From an uncultured Lachnospiraceae bacterium (GTDB lineage: Bacteria; Bacillota; Clostridia; Lachnospirales; Lachnospiraceae): a stretch of 53,644 nt of DNA. The notes below the pieces were generated by a model that had not been told where the DNA came from, made no database searches, and worked only from the letters and a program-made list of their open reading frames with translations. The stretch spans positions 1 through 53,644 of the forward strand of contig CAKSBI010000011.1 in assembly GCA_934437985.1 (NCBI GenBank), in the 5' to 3' direction. A program made the translations under genes and the position numbers. This document shows positions 26,424 to 35,484 of this stretch, piece by piece. The stretch's first letter is position 1. Each line of letters starts with the position of its first letter.

Positions 26424-27128
26424 TCAGACAAAAGTACCAAGCTCCTCCTGAGTAAGCCTCCTGTACTCTCCCGGCTTAAGTGCCTCATCAAGCTCAAGGC
26501 TGCCAATTGATATTCTTTTCAGATAAACAACCCTGCAGCCTACAGCCTGAATCATTCTCTTGACCTGATGGTAGCGTCCCTCTGTTATCGTAAGGTATAT
26601 TGAGGTCTTACCGGCTTCACCAGACAGAATCTCAAGTCTGGCAGGAAGCGTTCTTTTATCATCTCCAATATCAATTCCTTCTGCAAACTTTTCTGCCGAA
26701 TTCTCCGGCATTGTCCCGGTTACAACAGCATAATATTTCTTTTCAATGTGCTTTTTCGGAGACATAAGCCTGTGCGAGAATTCTCCGTCATTTGTTATAA
26801 GTAACAGGCCTTCCGTATCCTTATCAAGCCTTCCGACAGGAAAAAAGCCTGTACGTCCGATTCCTGTCAGATAATCCATTACTGTCTTACATGTATTATC
26901 CTCCGTAGCGGTCACACACCCGGCAGGCTTATGAAACATATAGTATTCATATCTGGAATAGGATATATCCCTGCCATCAAATGTCACGGTATCTGCGCCA
27001 GGGTCAACCTTAGTCTCAGGCCTGATAACTACCTCATCGTTAAGGCATACCTCACCTTTCTTTATATATGACTTAACTTCACTACGCGTACCAATTCCCA
27101 TGTCACACAGATATTTGTCTAATCTCAA
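26424..27128 (-). CDS. RsuA/RluB-family pseudouridine synthase
   Basis: Makes pseudouridine in rRNA. An N-terminal S4 RNA-binding domain (RLDKYLCDMGIGTRSEVKSYI) is followed by the catalytic domain with the GRLDKDTEGLLLITNDGEF motif containing the catalytic Asp, and KKYYAVVTG and GRYHQVKRMIQAVG. The last motif is typical of RsuA (16S U516) and its relatives, but RluB/E cannot be excluded. The likely start is TTG at 27128, 6 nt after AAAGGTG, giving MRLDKYL; an in-frame GTG at 27137 lies inside that ribosome binding site. Confidence 0.9.
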   Translation of the reverse strand: MRLDKYLCDMGIGTRSEVKSYIKKGEVCLNDEVVIRPETKVDPGADTVTFDGRDISYSRYEYYMFHKPAGCVTATEDNTCKTVMDYLTGIGRTGFFPVGRLDKDTEGLLLITNDGEFSHRLMSPKKHIEKKYYAVVTGTMPENSAEKFAEGIDIGDDKRTLPARLEILSGEAGKTSIYLTITEGRYHQVKRMIQAVGCRVVYLKRISIGSLELDEALKPGEYRRLTQEELGTFV

Positions 27129-27151
27129 GCCTATCACCTTTCGTCCATTTT

Positions 27152-27317
27152 CTAGTATAACGATTTCTTAATAACCGGACTTTTTACGCTGAATATTTTT
27201 GTGAGTGTGCTATTCTAAAAACGCAGGCGTAGCGGGCTACGCTGAGGCTTTTAGGATAGTACAATCGCGAAAATAGACAAGTAATAAAGTCCAGTTAATT
27301 AAAAATCGTTATACTAG
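27152..27317. mobile_element. MITE-like fold-back element
   Basis: A 166-bp imperfect palindrome over its full length. CTAGTATAACGATTT (27152-27166) is perfectly inverted at 27303-27317; the match continues through TTAAT-AAC-GGACTTT, and the centre pairs CTATTCTAAAA with TTTTAGGATAG and GCGTAGC with GCTACGC around GGG. No open reading frame is present. It fills the gap between the pseudouridine synthase and the phoR-type gene. Long terminal repeats without a transposase suggest a non-autonomous transposable element. Confidence 0.65.
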
Positions 27318-27373
27318 CATGAATTACTATATACTTATATTTTCAATCCGGTTATCTGCCCGGTTATAATCTG

Positions 27374-28696
27374 TCAGAATTTTACAGTTATGCAGGTTCC
27401 TTCCCCCTTTGTACTCTCAAGGGTTATTCCGGCACCATGTAATTCAACAATATTCTTAACTATCGCAAGTCCAAGCCCGGTTCCCCCGGTTTCCCTCGAC
27501 CTGCTCTTATCTACACGGTAAAAACGCTCAAACACTCTCTCCCTGTCTTCCGCAGGAATTCCAATTCCGTCATCCCTTACTACAAGACAGATCTCCTCAC
27601 CCGGATTAACCTCTACCCACACATTGCCGCCTTCATTGTTATACCGTATTGCATTCTGCACAAGATTATCAGTGAGTTCCCTTATCATCTCATAATTGCC
27701 CCTGATTATACAATGCTCCCCCTTAAAATGAAGGGTTACCTGACGCCGCCCGGCATTGACCTTAAGTGCCTCCATACATTCTGAAACAACATTATAGAGG
27801 TCAAGTGCTTCAAATCCGTCATCTTCGTTATTTCTGTCAAGCTCGGAAAGGCGTATAATATCATTAATTAGTGACAGCAGCCTGTCAGCATTCTTTCTTA
27901 TCTCTCCAAGGAAATGCTTTCCTTTTTCCGCATCTACCATTCCACTGTCAATTAATTCCGCATATCCCGATATTGCGGTAAGTGGTGTTTTTAATTCATG
28001 TGATACATTAGCAGTAAAATCCTGCTTGACCCTGGCAGCAGATAATATGTCAGAATGTTGTTTCCGTATCATATTGGCAAATGGTATAAGCTCTTTATAT
28101 GGAGGTCTTACAGAAGTGTCCTGTATATTCTCCGCCATTACCCCGATGGGCTTCAATATCTGGGCTGTAAGCATTCGCGAGAGAATAATACAGACTATAA
28201 TGATCAGGCCTATGATCACTACAATGACCGGTCCTGCTGCCGCATATACTGACCATATATTAACGGCATCCTTTGATATCCTGAGAACAGTTCCATTATC
28301 AAGAAGCCTTGCATAATAAAATGTATCCCTGTTAAGCGTGTCCGAACGGCGCACCGATTCCCCGACACCGGACAGAAAAGCCTCCTGTACCTCCGGTCTG
28401 TCTGAATGGTTGGCAAGAACCTGTGTATTAGCATCATTATCATACAGCACTGTTCCATCTTTATCTATCCATGTTACACGAAGCTCATCAATATTTGCTG
28501 ACAGGTCAATCTCTGAAGAATTAATATCGGCATTTTCAAAAAAATGCGTGTCCTGTAAAAGCTTGGCACTGATCTTCAGATCATTTATTACCTGCTTCTG
28601 GAATATATTATAATACACAATTGTAGTTGTTATTGTAGCTGCAATAACTGCCAGAATCGCAATTCCGGCAAGCAGCAGATTAATTCTATTCTTCAT
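27374..28696 (-). CDS. phoR: PhoR-type sensor histidine kinase
   Basis: Membrane sensor of 440 residues: helix at 8-30, extracellular sensing segment to about 150, second helix at 155-173, HAMP-like linker, then the kinase core. The phosphorylated His233 lies in FTANVSHELKTPLT; N, G1 and G2 boxes are NLVQNAIRYN, DDGIGIP and GTGLGLAIVKNI. It overlaps the response regulator gene by 4 bases and closes the pst-phoU-pho gene run, so it most likely senses phosphate supply through the Pst transporter and PhoU. Its assignment as PhoR rests on this context. Confidence 0.9.
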   Translation of the reverse strand: MKNRINLLLAGIAILAVIAATITTTIVYYNIFQKQVINDLKISAKLLQDTHFFENADINSSEIDLSANIDELRVTWIDKDGTVLYDNDANTQVLANHSDRPEVQEAFLSGVGESVRRSDTLNRDTFYYARLLDNGTVLRISKDAVNIWSVYAAAGPVIVVIIGLIIIVCIILSRMLTAQILKPIGVMAENIQDTSVRPPYKELIPFANMIRKQHSDILSAARVKQDFTANVSHELKTPLTAISGYAELIDSGMVDAEKGKHFLGEIRKNADRLLSLINDIIRLSELDRNNEDDGFEALDLYNVVSECMEALKVNAGRRQVTLHFKGEHCIIRGNYEMIRELTDNLVQNAIRYNNEGGNVWVEVNPGEEICLVVRDDGIGIPAEDRERVFERFYRVDKSRSRETGGTGLGLAIVKNIVELHGAGITLESTKGEGTCITVKF

Positions 28697-29361
28697 TCTA
28701 ACACATATCCCACATTTCTTACTGTTCTTATTCTTTTGCCATATTCTCCTAGTTTGTGTCTGAGCGTTTTGATATGCATATCTAATGTCCTTGACTCACC
28801 CACATACTCAAAGCCCCATATATTCTCCATTATGCTTTCTCTGTTCAGGACAATTTCTTTATTGATAAGCAGATACTGCAGAAGCTCATACTCCTTGAAT
28901 GTAAGCTCACACGTTACGCCGTCAATCTTAACCTCACGCTTTTCATTATTAAGCACAAGCCCATCGAGTGAAAGCACCCTGATATCGTCTGTCTCCGTAC
29001 GTCTTAGCAGTGCCTTAACCCTGGATATAAGCTCCATGACCGAAAATGGTTTTTTTATATAATCGTCAGCACCATCCTCAAGTCCTTTTACAAGGTCAAG
29101 CTCGGTAGTCTTCGCAGTTACCATGATAATAGGAATCTTTTTGGTATCAGGCCTTCTCCGGAGTTTTTTTACAATATCATTACCGTTCTCATCAGGAAGC
29201 ATAATATCGATAAGGCACAGGTCAGGGATTACGTCACCTAGCTTTGCATAAAAGCTCTTTGCATCCGGAAATCCAAGCACCTTATGACCGGAATTGCTTA
29301 GCGCAAATTCCTCAATCTCCCTTATGCTGGCATCATCTTCAATGATATATATTAATGCCAT
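28693..29361 (-). CDS. phoP: PhoB/PhoP-type response regulator
   Basis: OmpR/PhoB-family transcription factor of 222 residues. Receiver domain with IIEDD at 6-10, phosphorylated Asp52 in LIDIMLPDENG, and KPFSVMELISRVKALLRR; C-terminal winged helix with FKEYELLQYLLINKEIVLNRE and TLDMHIKTLRHKLGEYG. Paired with the histidine kinase by a 4-base overlap. Four TGTAAA boxes just upstream suggest autoregulation. Confidence 0.92.
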   Translation of the reverse strand: MALIYIIEDDASIREIEEFALSNSGHKVLGFPDAKSFYAKLGDVIPDLCLIDIMLPDENGNDIVKKLRRRPDTKKIPIIMVTAKTTELDLVKGLEDGADDYIKKPFSVMELISRVKALLRRTETDDIRVLSLDGLVLNNEKREVKIDGVTCELTFKEYELLQYLLINKEIVLNRESIMENIWGFEYVGESRTLDMHIKTLRHKLGEYGKRIRTVRNVGYVLE

Positions 29362-29442
29362 TTTACCGCCTCCTATATTTTCTGTTTTGTTATTTTACCC
29401 AGTACATACATCCTTATTTTATAGTATAAAATAATACTCCTG

Positions 29443-29484
29443 TGTAAAATGTAAAATCTATGTAATGTAAAATCTATGTAAAAT
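29443..29484 (-). promoter_or_regulatory. Cluster of TGTAAA boxes upstream of phoP
   Basis: TGTAAA hexamers (TTTACA on the coding strand) start at 29443, 29450, 29466 and 29477; the last pair is spaced 11 bp, the spacing of Bacillus PhoP boxes (TTNACA pairs). TATACT, a -10 candidate, follows. This gives phoPR a private promoter behind phoU. The rest of 29362-29442 has no gene. Confidence 0.5.
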
Positions 29485-30159
29485 TTATATCCGGCTCTTT
29501 TTATCCTCTGTTATCGGTTCATCTTCAGTCTTTTTTAATGAGTATAACACCCACTCTGAAATATTGGTAGCATGATCTCCGATTCTTTCAAAATATTTTG
29601 CAGTCATAAGGAGATCTGTTGCAGTCTCCCCATCAGGATTCTCAAGTATCATACTTATAATGTCTTTTTTAACCTCATCAAACAGTTCATCGACTATATC
29701 ATCATGTAGGATTACATCCTTGGCCTTTTTCTTATCTTTTTCAACATATGCCTCAATACTCCAGTTAAGCATAAGTACAGTCTCGGATGCCATTCTGCTT
29801 ATATGCTTTTCAAGTACAGGTGTATGCTTTTTATCCCCCATGTATATCGTCATCTCCGATATATCTGCTGCATGGTCACCGATTCTTTCCATATCAGTCA
29901 CCATCTTAAGTGCTGCTGTTATTGTCCGGAGATCACGCGCCACCGGCTGCTGCCTTATCAGAAGATTGAAGCATATATTTTCAATCTTTTTCTGGCATCT
30001 GTCTACCTCCTCATCACTCTCCATTACTTCTTTTGCAAGTCCGGTGTCACACTTATACAATGCCTCTACCGCTTTTGCAATATTATTTTCAATCATTGTT
30101 CCCATCTTGATCATTTCACTGTTAAGCTCCGATAATTGCTCATCAAATTTATTTCTCAT
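29485..30159 (-). CDS. phoU: Phosphate signalling protein PhoU
   Basis: Cytosolic negative regulator that links the Pst transporter to the histidine kinase. 224 residues, two similar three-helix bundles. The conserved metal-site and helix motifs are visible in each half: DRCQKKIENICFNLLIRQQPVARDLR, TDMERIGDHAADISE and, in the second half, KYFERIGDHATNISEWV. The ATG at 30159 comes 2 nt after the pstB stop; a TTG two codons upstream is a poorer start. Confidence 0.94.
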   Translation of the reverse strand: MRNKFDEQLSELNSEMIKMGTMIENNIAKAVEALYKCDTGLAKEVMESDEEVDRCQKKIENICFNLLIRQQPVARDLRTITAALKMVTDMERIGDHAADISEMTIYMGDKKHTPVLEKHISRMASETVLMLNWSIEAYVEKDKKKAKDVILHDDIVDELFDEVKKDIISMILENPDGETATDLLMTAKYFERIGDHATNISEWVLYSLKKTEDEPITEDKKSRI

Positions 30160-30161
30160 AA

Positions 30162-30923
30162 TCAACCAAACCTTCCTGTAATATAATCTTCTGTTCTCTT
30201 ATCCTGTGGGTATGAAAACAATGTGTCGGTTTCTGCGAATTCCACCATCTCCCCAACCAGGAAAAATGCTGTGTAATCCGATATACGCACTGCCTGCTGC
30301 ATATTATGCGTTACGATCACCACTGTATATTTTTTTTTAAGATCCTGCATGAGGTCTTCTATCTTCGATGTAGCTATAGGGTCTAATGCAGATGTAGGTT
30401 CATCCATAAGAATAACCTCCGGATGTACTGCCAGTGCGCGTGCGATACATATTCTCTGCTGCTGTCCACCGGACAGGCCAAGGGCTGATTTTTTCAAACG
30501 GTCTTTAACTTCATCAAATATCGCAGCCCCACGCAGGCTCTCTTCAACTATGTCATCTAGCTTTGCCTTGCTTTTAATTCCATGAACACGCGGTCCATAC
30601 GCAATATTGTCATATATACTCATTGGAAATGGATTAGGCTGCTGAAATACCATACCAACATTTTTGCGAAGCAATGTTGTATCCACGGATTTGTCATAGA
30701 TATCATTACCGTCAAGCAGTACTTCTCCATTAATTTTTACATTTTCTACCAAGTCATTCATTCTGTTCAGTGTCTTCAGGAATGTTGATTTTCCACATCC
30801 TGATGGTCCGATAAATGCGGTTATTGCATTTTTTCTTATATCCATCGACACATTTTTTAATGCCTGTGTTTCTCCGTAATATAGATCCAGGTTCTTCACA
30901 GATATTACTATATCTTTTCCCAT
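30162..30923 (-). CDS. pstB: Phosphate ABC transporter ATP-binding protein
   Basis: ATPase of the high-affinity phosphate importer. Walker [13 protein letters not shown] signature [16 protein letters not shown], Walker [14 protein letters not shown], and the switch His in [25 protein letters not shown] is typical of PstB. The ATG at 30923 is preferred because AGGAG lies 8 nt before it; the frame is open to 30941, where it would touch the pstA stop. Confidence 0.96.
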   Translation of the reverse strand: MGKDIVISVKNLDLYYGETQALKNVSMDIRKNAITAFIGPSGCGKSTFLKTLNRMNDLVENVKINGEVLLDGNDIYDKSVDTTLLRKNVGMVFQQPNPFPMSIYDNIAYGPRVHGIKSKAKLDDIVEESLRGAAIFDEVKDRLKKSALGLSGGQQQRICIARALAVHPEVILMDEPTSALDPIATSKIEDLMQDLKKKYTVVIVTHNMQQAVRISDYTAFFLVGEMVEFAETDTLFSYPQDKRTEDYITGRFG

Positions 30924-30940
30924 ATACATTTCTCCTAACA

Positions 30941-31780
30941 TTATTTACGTGTGTTATCAAGCTTCCTTGCAAATATCTTTGTTACCTGATTAATAATCAG
31001 CACAAGCACAAGCAATACAACCGCTATTCCAAATGCCGTCTCAAAATCACCTTCACTTGTTGCACTTAAGTAGAGCTGTACCGTCATGCTTCCCCCGGAA
31101 TGAAATATGCTTTCTGCTATCTTTTTGGAGCTTCCCGCCGTAAACAGAAGTGCCGCCGATTCGCTGACGATTCTTCCAACTGACAGAACGATTCCGGTCA
31201 TAATCCCGGGGATTGCAGATGGCAGTAAAATTGTCCTTATCATATGCCATTTACCCGCACCAAGGCCAATCGCACCACTACGGTACGAGTCAGGAACGGT
31301 TTTTAAGGCTTCCTGTGTATTTCTTGTGATCATGGGGAGTACCATAAGTATCAGCGTAAGCGAACCTGTAATAATTGAATAACCAAATCCAAGTGTCTCC
31401 CCCAAAAAAAGCATTCCGAATAATCCAAATATAATAGATGGGATTCCCGACAGGGTCTCTGTTGCAAATTCTATAACTGTTACCAGTCTGCCCGGCTTTG
31501 CATATTCATTAAGATATATGGCAGAACCTATGCCGATCGGAGTAGCAATGACCATTGAGATAAGCACAATATACAATGTGTTAATTATATTACCGGCAAT
31601 ACCGACCGTACCACGCAGCACTGACGTAACACTTGTAAGAAATGTTGGTGTAACCGCGCCTATGCCCCTGAACAATATATATATGATTATTCCCACAAGA
31701 AGCAGTACTGTCAGTCCTGTGGATATATACACCGCAGCATATGCAAGTATATCTTTAACACGGATTTTTTTTGTATTCAA
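30941..31780 (-). CDS. pstA: Phosphate ABC transporter permease PstA
   Basis: Membrane permease of 279 residues, six hydrophobic segments. The conserved loop for the ATPase reads [23 protein letters not shown], and the segment [17 protein letters not shown] is typical of PstA. Translation starts at TTG (31780) within the 4-base overlap TTGA with pstC, 7 nt after GGAGGTG, a strong ribosome binding site. Confidence 0.95.
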   Translation of the reverse strand: MNTKKIRVKDILAYAAVYISTGLTVLLLVGIIIYILFRGIGAVTPTFLTSVTSVLRGTVGIAGNIINTLYIVLISMVIATPIGIGSAIYLNEYAKPGRLVTVIEFATETLSGIPSIIFGLFGMLFLGETLGFGYSIITGSLTLILMVLPMITRNTQEALKTVPDSYRSGAIGLGAGKWHMIRTILLPSAIPGIMTGIVLSVGRIVSESAALLFTAGSSKKIAESIFHSGGSMTVQLYLSATSEGDFETAFGIAVVLLVLVLIINQVTKIFARKLDNTRK

Positions 31781-32673
31781 AGCCTGTCACCTCCCTTCCT
31801 GACACGTAACAGTACAAGGTTGATTATCATAATGAACACAAACAATACAAGTCCAACCGTAAACAAAACCTGCCTGTGAACACCCTGTGCATAACCCATC
31901 TCACTTACAATCTGTGTAGTAAGGGTTCTTACTGAGTTAAATGGAAGCGGAATCCTAACCGAGCCTCCGGCAACCATGTTAATTGCCATCGCCTCACCGA
32001 TCGCCCTTCCGGTTCCAAGGACAGCTCCGGTCATAATTCCTGATCTGGCTGCCGGAATTACAACCTTGAATATTGTCTGCATCTTTGTTGCACCAAGTGC
32101 CAGCGAAGCAGAGGTAAGATCTGCCTTTACAGCCTTTATTGATGACACACTGACGCTTATAATTGTTGGAAGGATCATTACCGCCAGCACAAGCACCGCC
32201 GACAGCATATTGGCACCTCCTGTAAACTGATGCGTGCTGTCCGTCGCAAATATCATTTTTTCAAGCTTATACATAAACGGATTAAGTATAATCATTCCTA
32301 TAAGTCCGTATATAACTGATGGAATGGCGGCAAGTAATTCAACTGCTCCATTTACAATCGCCCCTATACGCCTTCCAACAATTTCGGACAGGAACACCGC
32401 TGTCAGAAGTCCGACAGGCACCCCAAGTAAAACAGCAAAACCTGTTCCGACTATTGATGATAAGATAATATATGCAATTCCAAAATACGGTTCTTTTGCT
32501 GTGGGTTTCCACACAGTCCCAAATATTAAGTCAGAAACCCCGACTTCACTTAATGCCGGGGTTCCTTTTAGAAACATATAAACTGTTATGGAGAAAACCG
32601 CAATAATTGCCAGACATGCACATATCAAAAATATTACCATCGCTATTTTTTCAATGATTGCTTTTTTCTTCAT
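31777..32673 (-). CDS. pstC: Phosphate ABC transporter permease PstC
   Basis: Second permease, 298 residues from the ATG at 32673, 7 nt after AAGGAGAG. Six membrane helices; the ATPase-contact loop is ASLALGATKMQTIFKVVIPAARSGI, and LLAAIPSVIYGLIGMI is the typical PstC text. Forms the transmembrane channel together with PstA. Overlaps pstA by 4 bases. Confidence 0.95.
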   Translation of the reverse strand: MKKKAIIEKIAMVIFLICACLAIIAVFSITVYMFLKGTPALSEVGVSDLIFGTVWKPTAKEPYFGIAYIILSSIVGTGFAVLLGVPVGLLTAVFLSEIVGRRIGAIVNGAVELLAAIPSVIYGLIGMIILNPFMYKLEKMIFATDSTHQFTGGANMLSAVLVLAVMILPTIISVSVSSIKAVKADLTSASLALGATKMQTIFKVVIPAARSGIMTGAVLGTGRAIGEAMAINMVAGGSVRIPLPFNSVRTLTTQIVSEMGYAQGVHRQVLFTVGLVLFVFIMIINLVLLRVRKGGDRL

Positions 32674-32710
32674 TACCAAACTCTCCTTCTATACAGGTCA
32701 GTGCCCATTA

Positions 32711-33625
32711 TTATTCCTTAGGAAGAATTAAGCCGACTGATGTTATAATATTCTTACCCTCATCACCTATAACATAGTCAAACCATGTCCTGACAAGCTC
32801 ATTCTGTTCTGATATCTCTCCCCTGGTTGCCATTACAAATGGTCTTGAAAGAAGGTAATCGCCTGCAAGAATATTCTCCTCAGTTGCATCTACACCATTG
32901 AGTGCTACTGAGCTTACAGTATCGTCTACAACATCAAGTGAAACATATCCTATCGCTCCCGGAGTTGATGCAACCTTGGCAAGTACTGCTCCTGTAGTAT
33001 CAAGCTCCTGTGCATACGCACATGCATCCTCTACCTGCATAAGCTCCTCAAATGCCCCACGGGTTCCGGAGCCGGCCTCACGTCCGATTACAACAATTGC
33101 TTCATCTTTTCCCTTAAGCTCACTCCAGTTTGTAATCTCACCCTTATAAATTTTAGCAAGGTCTTCTGCCGTAAGGTCTTTTACTGTATTTTCCTTATCT
33201 GTTATAACTGCAATTCCATCTATGGCAACAACATTTTCTACTGATCCGGTCTCAACCTCTTCCGGCTTCAGACTTCGTGAAGAATTTCCTATGTCTACGC
33301 TTCCTGCTGCAAGTGACTCAAGCCCTGCTCCTGAACCGGTATATTCAACCGTAACATGTATATCCGGATATTTTTCCATAAAGCTCTCTGACAACGCCTC
33401 ACAAAGTTTTTCCATTGATGTACTTCCTGCCAGTGAAATCGAACCGCTAAGTGACGTCTCTCCTGCATCAGCTCCGCTTCCCGCATTATCTGAGCCTGTT
33501 CCATCTGCGTCTGTACTACTCCCTGTATTGTTACCGTTATCTGATGTACCCCGGCTTCCACAGCCTGTCATAAAACCAGCCACCATTACAGCTGCCATTG
33601 TTATGGCTAATAATTTCTTCTTCAT
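32711..33625 (-). CDS. pstS: Phosphate-binding lipoprotein PstS
   Basis: Extracellular solute-binding protein that captures phosphate for PstCAB. 304 residues, signal peptide with lipobox FMTGCG, a long Gly/Ser/Asp spacer (about 25-60), then ISLAGSTSMEKLCEAL, VEYTGSGAGLESLAAG, IGNSSRSLKPEE and VVIGREAGSGTRGAFEEL, which carry the phosphate ligands of this family. First gene of the pst operon; a 30-bp TGTAAA box lies 100 bp upstream. Confidence 0.96.
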   Translation of the reverse strand: MKKKLLAITMAAVMVAGFMTGCGSRGTSDNGNNTGSSTDADGTGSDNAGSGADAGETSLSGSISLAGSTSMEKLCEALSESFMEKYPDIHVTVEYTGSGAGLESLAAGSVDIGNSSRSLKPEEVETGSVENVVAIDGIAVITDKENTVKDLTAEDLAKIYKGEITNWSELKGKDEAIVVIGREAGSGTRGAFEELMQVEDACAYAQELDTTGAVLAKVASTPGAIGYVSLDVVDDTVSSVALNGVDATEENILAGDYLLSRPFVMATRGEISEQNELVRTWFDYVIGDEGKNIITSVGLILPKE

Positions 33626-33725
33626 AATAATCCTCTTTTCTTTTATTATAATTTTTTAATTCCAATTTGACCCTTATGAGTTAACCATAGCGCTTTTGGT
33701 TTACACACTCATCTTATATACGGAT

Positions 33726-33755
33726 TGTAAAATCCGTAACCAGCCATATGTAAAA
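33726..33755 (-). promoter_or_regulatory. Putative Pho box upstream of pstS
   Basis: A 30-bp segment with TGTAAA at each end (starts 33726 and 33749, 23 bp apart) and TCCGTAA inside. It matches 34096-34125 at 23 of 30 positions. The two copies flank the small membrane protein gene, each lying upstream of a start on the minus strand, as expected for shared PhoP control. Confidence 0.55.
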
Positions 33756-33767
33756 CATATGTCAGGT

Positions 33768-34004
33768 TTACGAAAATTCATGATTGCAAAGATACATTAT
33801 GCTTCCAATATAACCGGCAAAAAACACAAGGTACCCTGCCAGACATATAAATACATCAATTCCCGGGAATAACATACTTACCGGAATCCATAATATTACT
33901 CCTGCAGCACACATAAATAACATGATGCCTGTAATGAACATTCCTGTTTTCACATTACTTTTCCATCCGCTTGCTTCAAGCCACTGCCACAATCTCCTTT
34001 TCAT
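33768..34004 (-). CDS. Small two-helix membrane protein, likely Pho-controlled
   Basis: 78 residues from the ATG at 34004, which follows GGGTG by 5 nt (the frame stays open to a GTG at 34046). A basic N-terminus with tryptophans (MKRRLWQWLEASGWKSNVKTG) precedes two helices, FITGIMLFMCAAGVILWIPV and FICLAGYLVFFAGYIGSIMYL. No known family. It lies directly upstream of pstS and has in its own promoter region the same 30-bp box as pstS, so a role in phosphate stress is inferred. Confidence 0.6.
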   Translation of the reverse strand: MKRRLWQWLEASGWKSNVKTGMFITGIMLFMCAAGVILWIPVSMLFPGIDVFICLAGYLVFFAGYIGSIMYLCNHEFS

Positions 34005-34095
34005 AATTACACCCGCTTTCTGCTGATAATCCTGTTTACCAGCCACATAAATTTTAATCTCTGTTTTTGTTTACAGCTTTAATTTACAATCATAA

Positions 34096-34125
34096 TGTAA
34101 ATTCCGTAATCACATGAATGTAAAA
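34096..34125 (-). promoter_or_regulatory. Putative Pho box upstream of the small membrane protein
   Basis: Second copy of the 30-bp box: TGTAAA at 34096 and 34119 (23 bp apart again) with TCCGTAAT between. It stands 92 bp before the ATG at 34004. The remaining 34126-34183 is empty. Confidence 0.5.
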
Positions 34126-34183
34126 TACGGGTAATTTTTAACGATATGGGCATGTCCGGGAATATTATGTGTTATTACCGCAC

Positions 34184-34230
34184 ACAAAAAAGGTATATTG
34201 CCCCAGAACTGATTCTTCAGGCAATATACC
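34184..34230 (-). terminator. Rho-independent terminator of the Rpn gene
   Basis: GGTATATTGCC (34192-34202) and GGCAATATACC (34220-34230) form an 11-bp perfect stem; on the minus strand TTTTTT follows. It lies about 90 nt after the stop of the gene at 34319. Confidence 0.85.
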
Positions 34231-34318
34231 TCTTACACAGATACATAACTATTTTAATACAATATTTTATTTATACATATATAATGCAATGTTCAAAATC
34301 CCCAGGCATTATATTATC

Positions 34319-35203
34319 TTACCGGAACTGTTTCATTAATTCTTCAAGTTCACTAACCGTTATCCCTAACTTTTCAGCTCCACGTACTATACCATAGTCG
34401 CCGTCATACACTGAGGATATTATCTCTTCTGCGCGTCCTTCTTCACGTCCTTCTTCACGTCCTTCTTCACGCCCTTCTTCCCTGGCTTCCTCACGTTCAA
34501 GCATTATCTGCCTGTCAAATGTATAATCTAGCTGCGTCACCTTTACCACCTCTGATCTGTTTTCTTTTAGAAAATCAACCAGGACACCCTCATCAATACA
34601 CCTGTTAATTGCACGGTTAATAGCCGTTTCCAGATTATCATAATCCTGCTCCTTATGATAAAATCTCACATATTCAACAAATGTCATATACTGTCGAATA
34701 ATACCGCACTTTTCAAGAAGTTGTTCATTCTTGCCATAATTAATATTATACACCTTACACACTAATTCAAGTTCCGGATTATCCGTCTTCTTTGCAAATG
34801 AATCAGATAACTTCATATAATACTCTTCCGGCTGATCCTCATCCCCATTATAAAATACCACAAACTTTGGAACAGGAATTCTGACCCTTCCCCTTCCATA
34901 TATATTTTTGTCCTTAAGAATCTTAGCTACAATTGTAGAATAATAAATAAGATTCCTCACCGGCATATTAGGACATACCGTAGACTGATGCTCATATATG
35001 CTCAGTGCAGCATCTACAATAAAAGCAGCATCATTCCGCACAGATAAAGATACCCCTTTATCAAGCGTACGGATCTCAATTGCTTCAGGATCTGTAAGAT
35101 TCGTACCATTCAATGCATTATATACCTCCAATGCATTGGCACTATCCTCCATCAGCATGCTAAACACATCACTTTTGTACTCTCGATTGCCATTATTGCC
35201 CAT
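34319..35203 (-). CDS. Rpn-family PD-(D/E)XK nuclease-like protein
   Basis: 294 residues matching the recombination-promoting nuclease / putative transposase (Rpn, PDDEXK_2) group that is very common in Lachnospiraceae. The nuclease core includes SVRNDAAFIVDAALSIYEHQST, with the ExQ motif, and VPKFVVFYNGDEDQPEE; the second half is helical. Near residue 240-260 a run of EEGREEGR units reflects a 12-bp DNA repeat, followed by the usual C-terminal short helix GAEKLGITVSELEELMKQF. AAGGAGG gives a clear start. Such proteins are proposed to cut DNA and stimulate RecA-independent transfer; activity of this one is untested. Confidence 0.85.
   Translation of the reverse strand: MGNNGNREYKSDVFSMLMEDSANALEVYNALNGTNLTDPEAIEIRTLDKGVSLSVRNDAAFIVDAALSIYEHQSTVCPNMPVRNLIYYSTIVAKILKDKNIYGRGRVRIPVPKFVVFYNGDEDQPEEYYMKLSDSFAKKTDNPELELVCKVYNINYGKNEQLLEKCGIIRQYMTFVEYVRFYHKEQDYDNLETAINRAINRCIDEGVLVDFLKENRSEVVKVTQLDYTFDRQIMLEREEAREEGREEGREEGREEGRAEEIISSVYDGDYGIVRGAEKLGITVSELEELMKQFR
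34434..34481. repeat. 12-bp tandem repeat inside the Rpn gene
   Basis: Three to four copies of CGTCCTTCTTCA (plus strand), encoding EEGR units. In-frame gain or loss of a unit changes the length of a charged helix without frameshift. Confidence 0.75.
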
Positions 35204-35224
35204 TAAATTCCTCCTTAACCTGTC

Positions 35225-35321
35225 AGCAGGAGTTTTTTAACAGTCTGCAAAATACCGGTAACCTGAATCAGCATTTCCCCGATTCAAAATTTACCTTATT
35301 CTGCAAAATCCTTCTCCTGCT
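35225..35321 (-). promoter_or_regulatory. Long-range inverted repeat in the Rpn leader
   Basis: AGCAGGAG (35225-35232) is repeated in inverted form at 35314-35321, enclosing a second inverted pair GAATC/GATTC and two CTGCAAAAT copies. It may fold in the mRNA leader of the Rpn gene, ending just before its ribosome binding site. The remaining 35322-35484 shows no gene. Confidence 0.35.
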
Positions 35322-35484
35322 TTTATTAAATTAATTGTTACGAAATAAAAGCAAGATTTTCAGGATTGATGAAAAATATATAAAAGATTGGAACGCTATT
35401 ACAATGGTTAAGGTACTCCGCGCACCAAATTACTGAATGTAACCCACTGCATGCTGACTAAGAAAATATCTGCTTTGTGTTACA

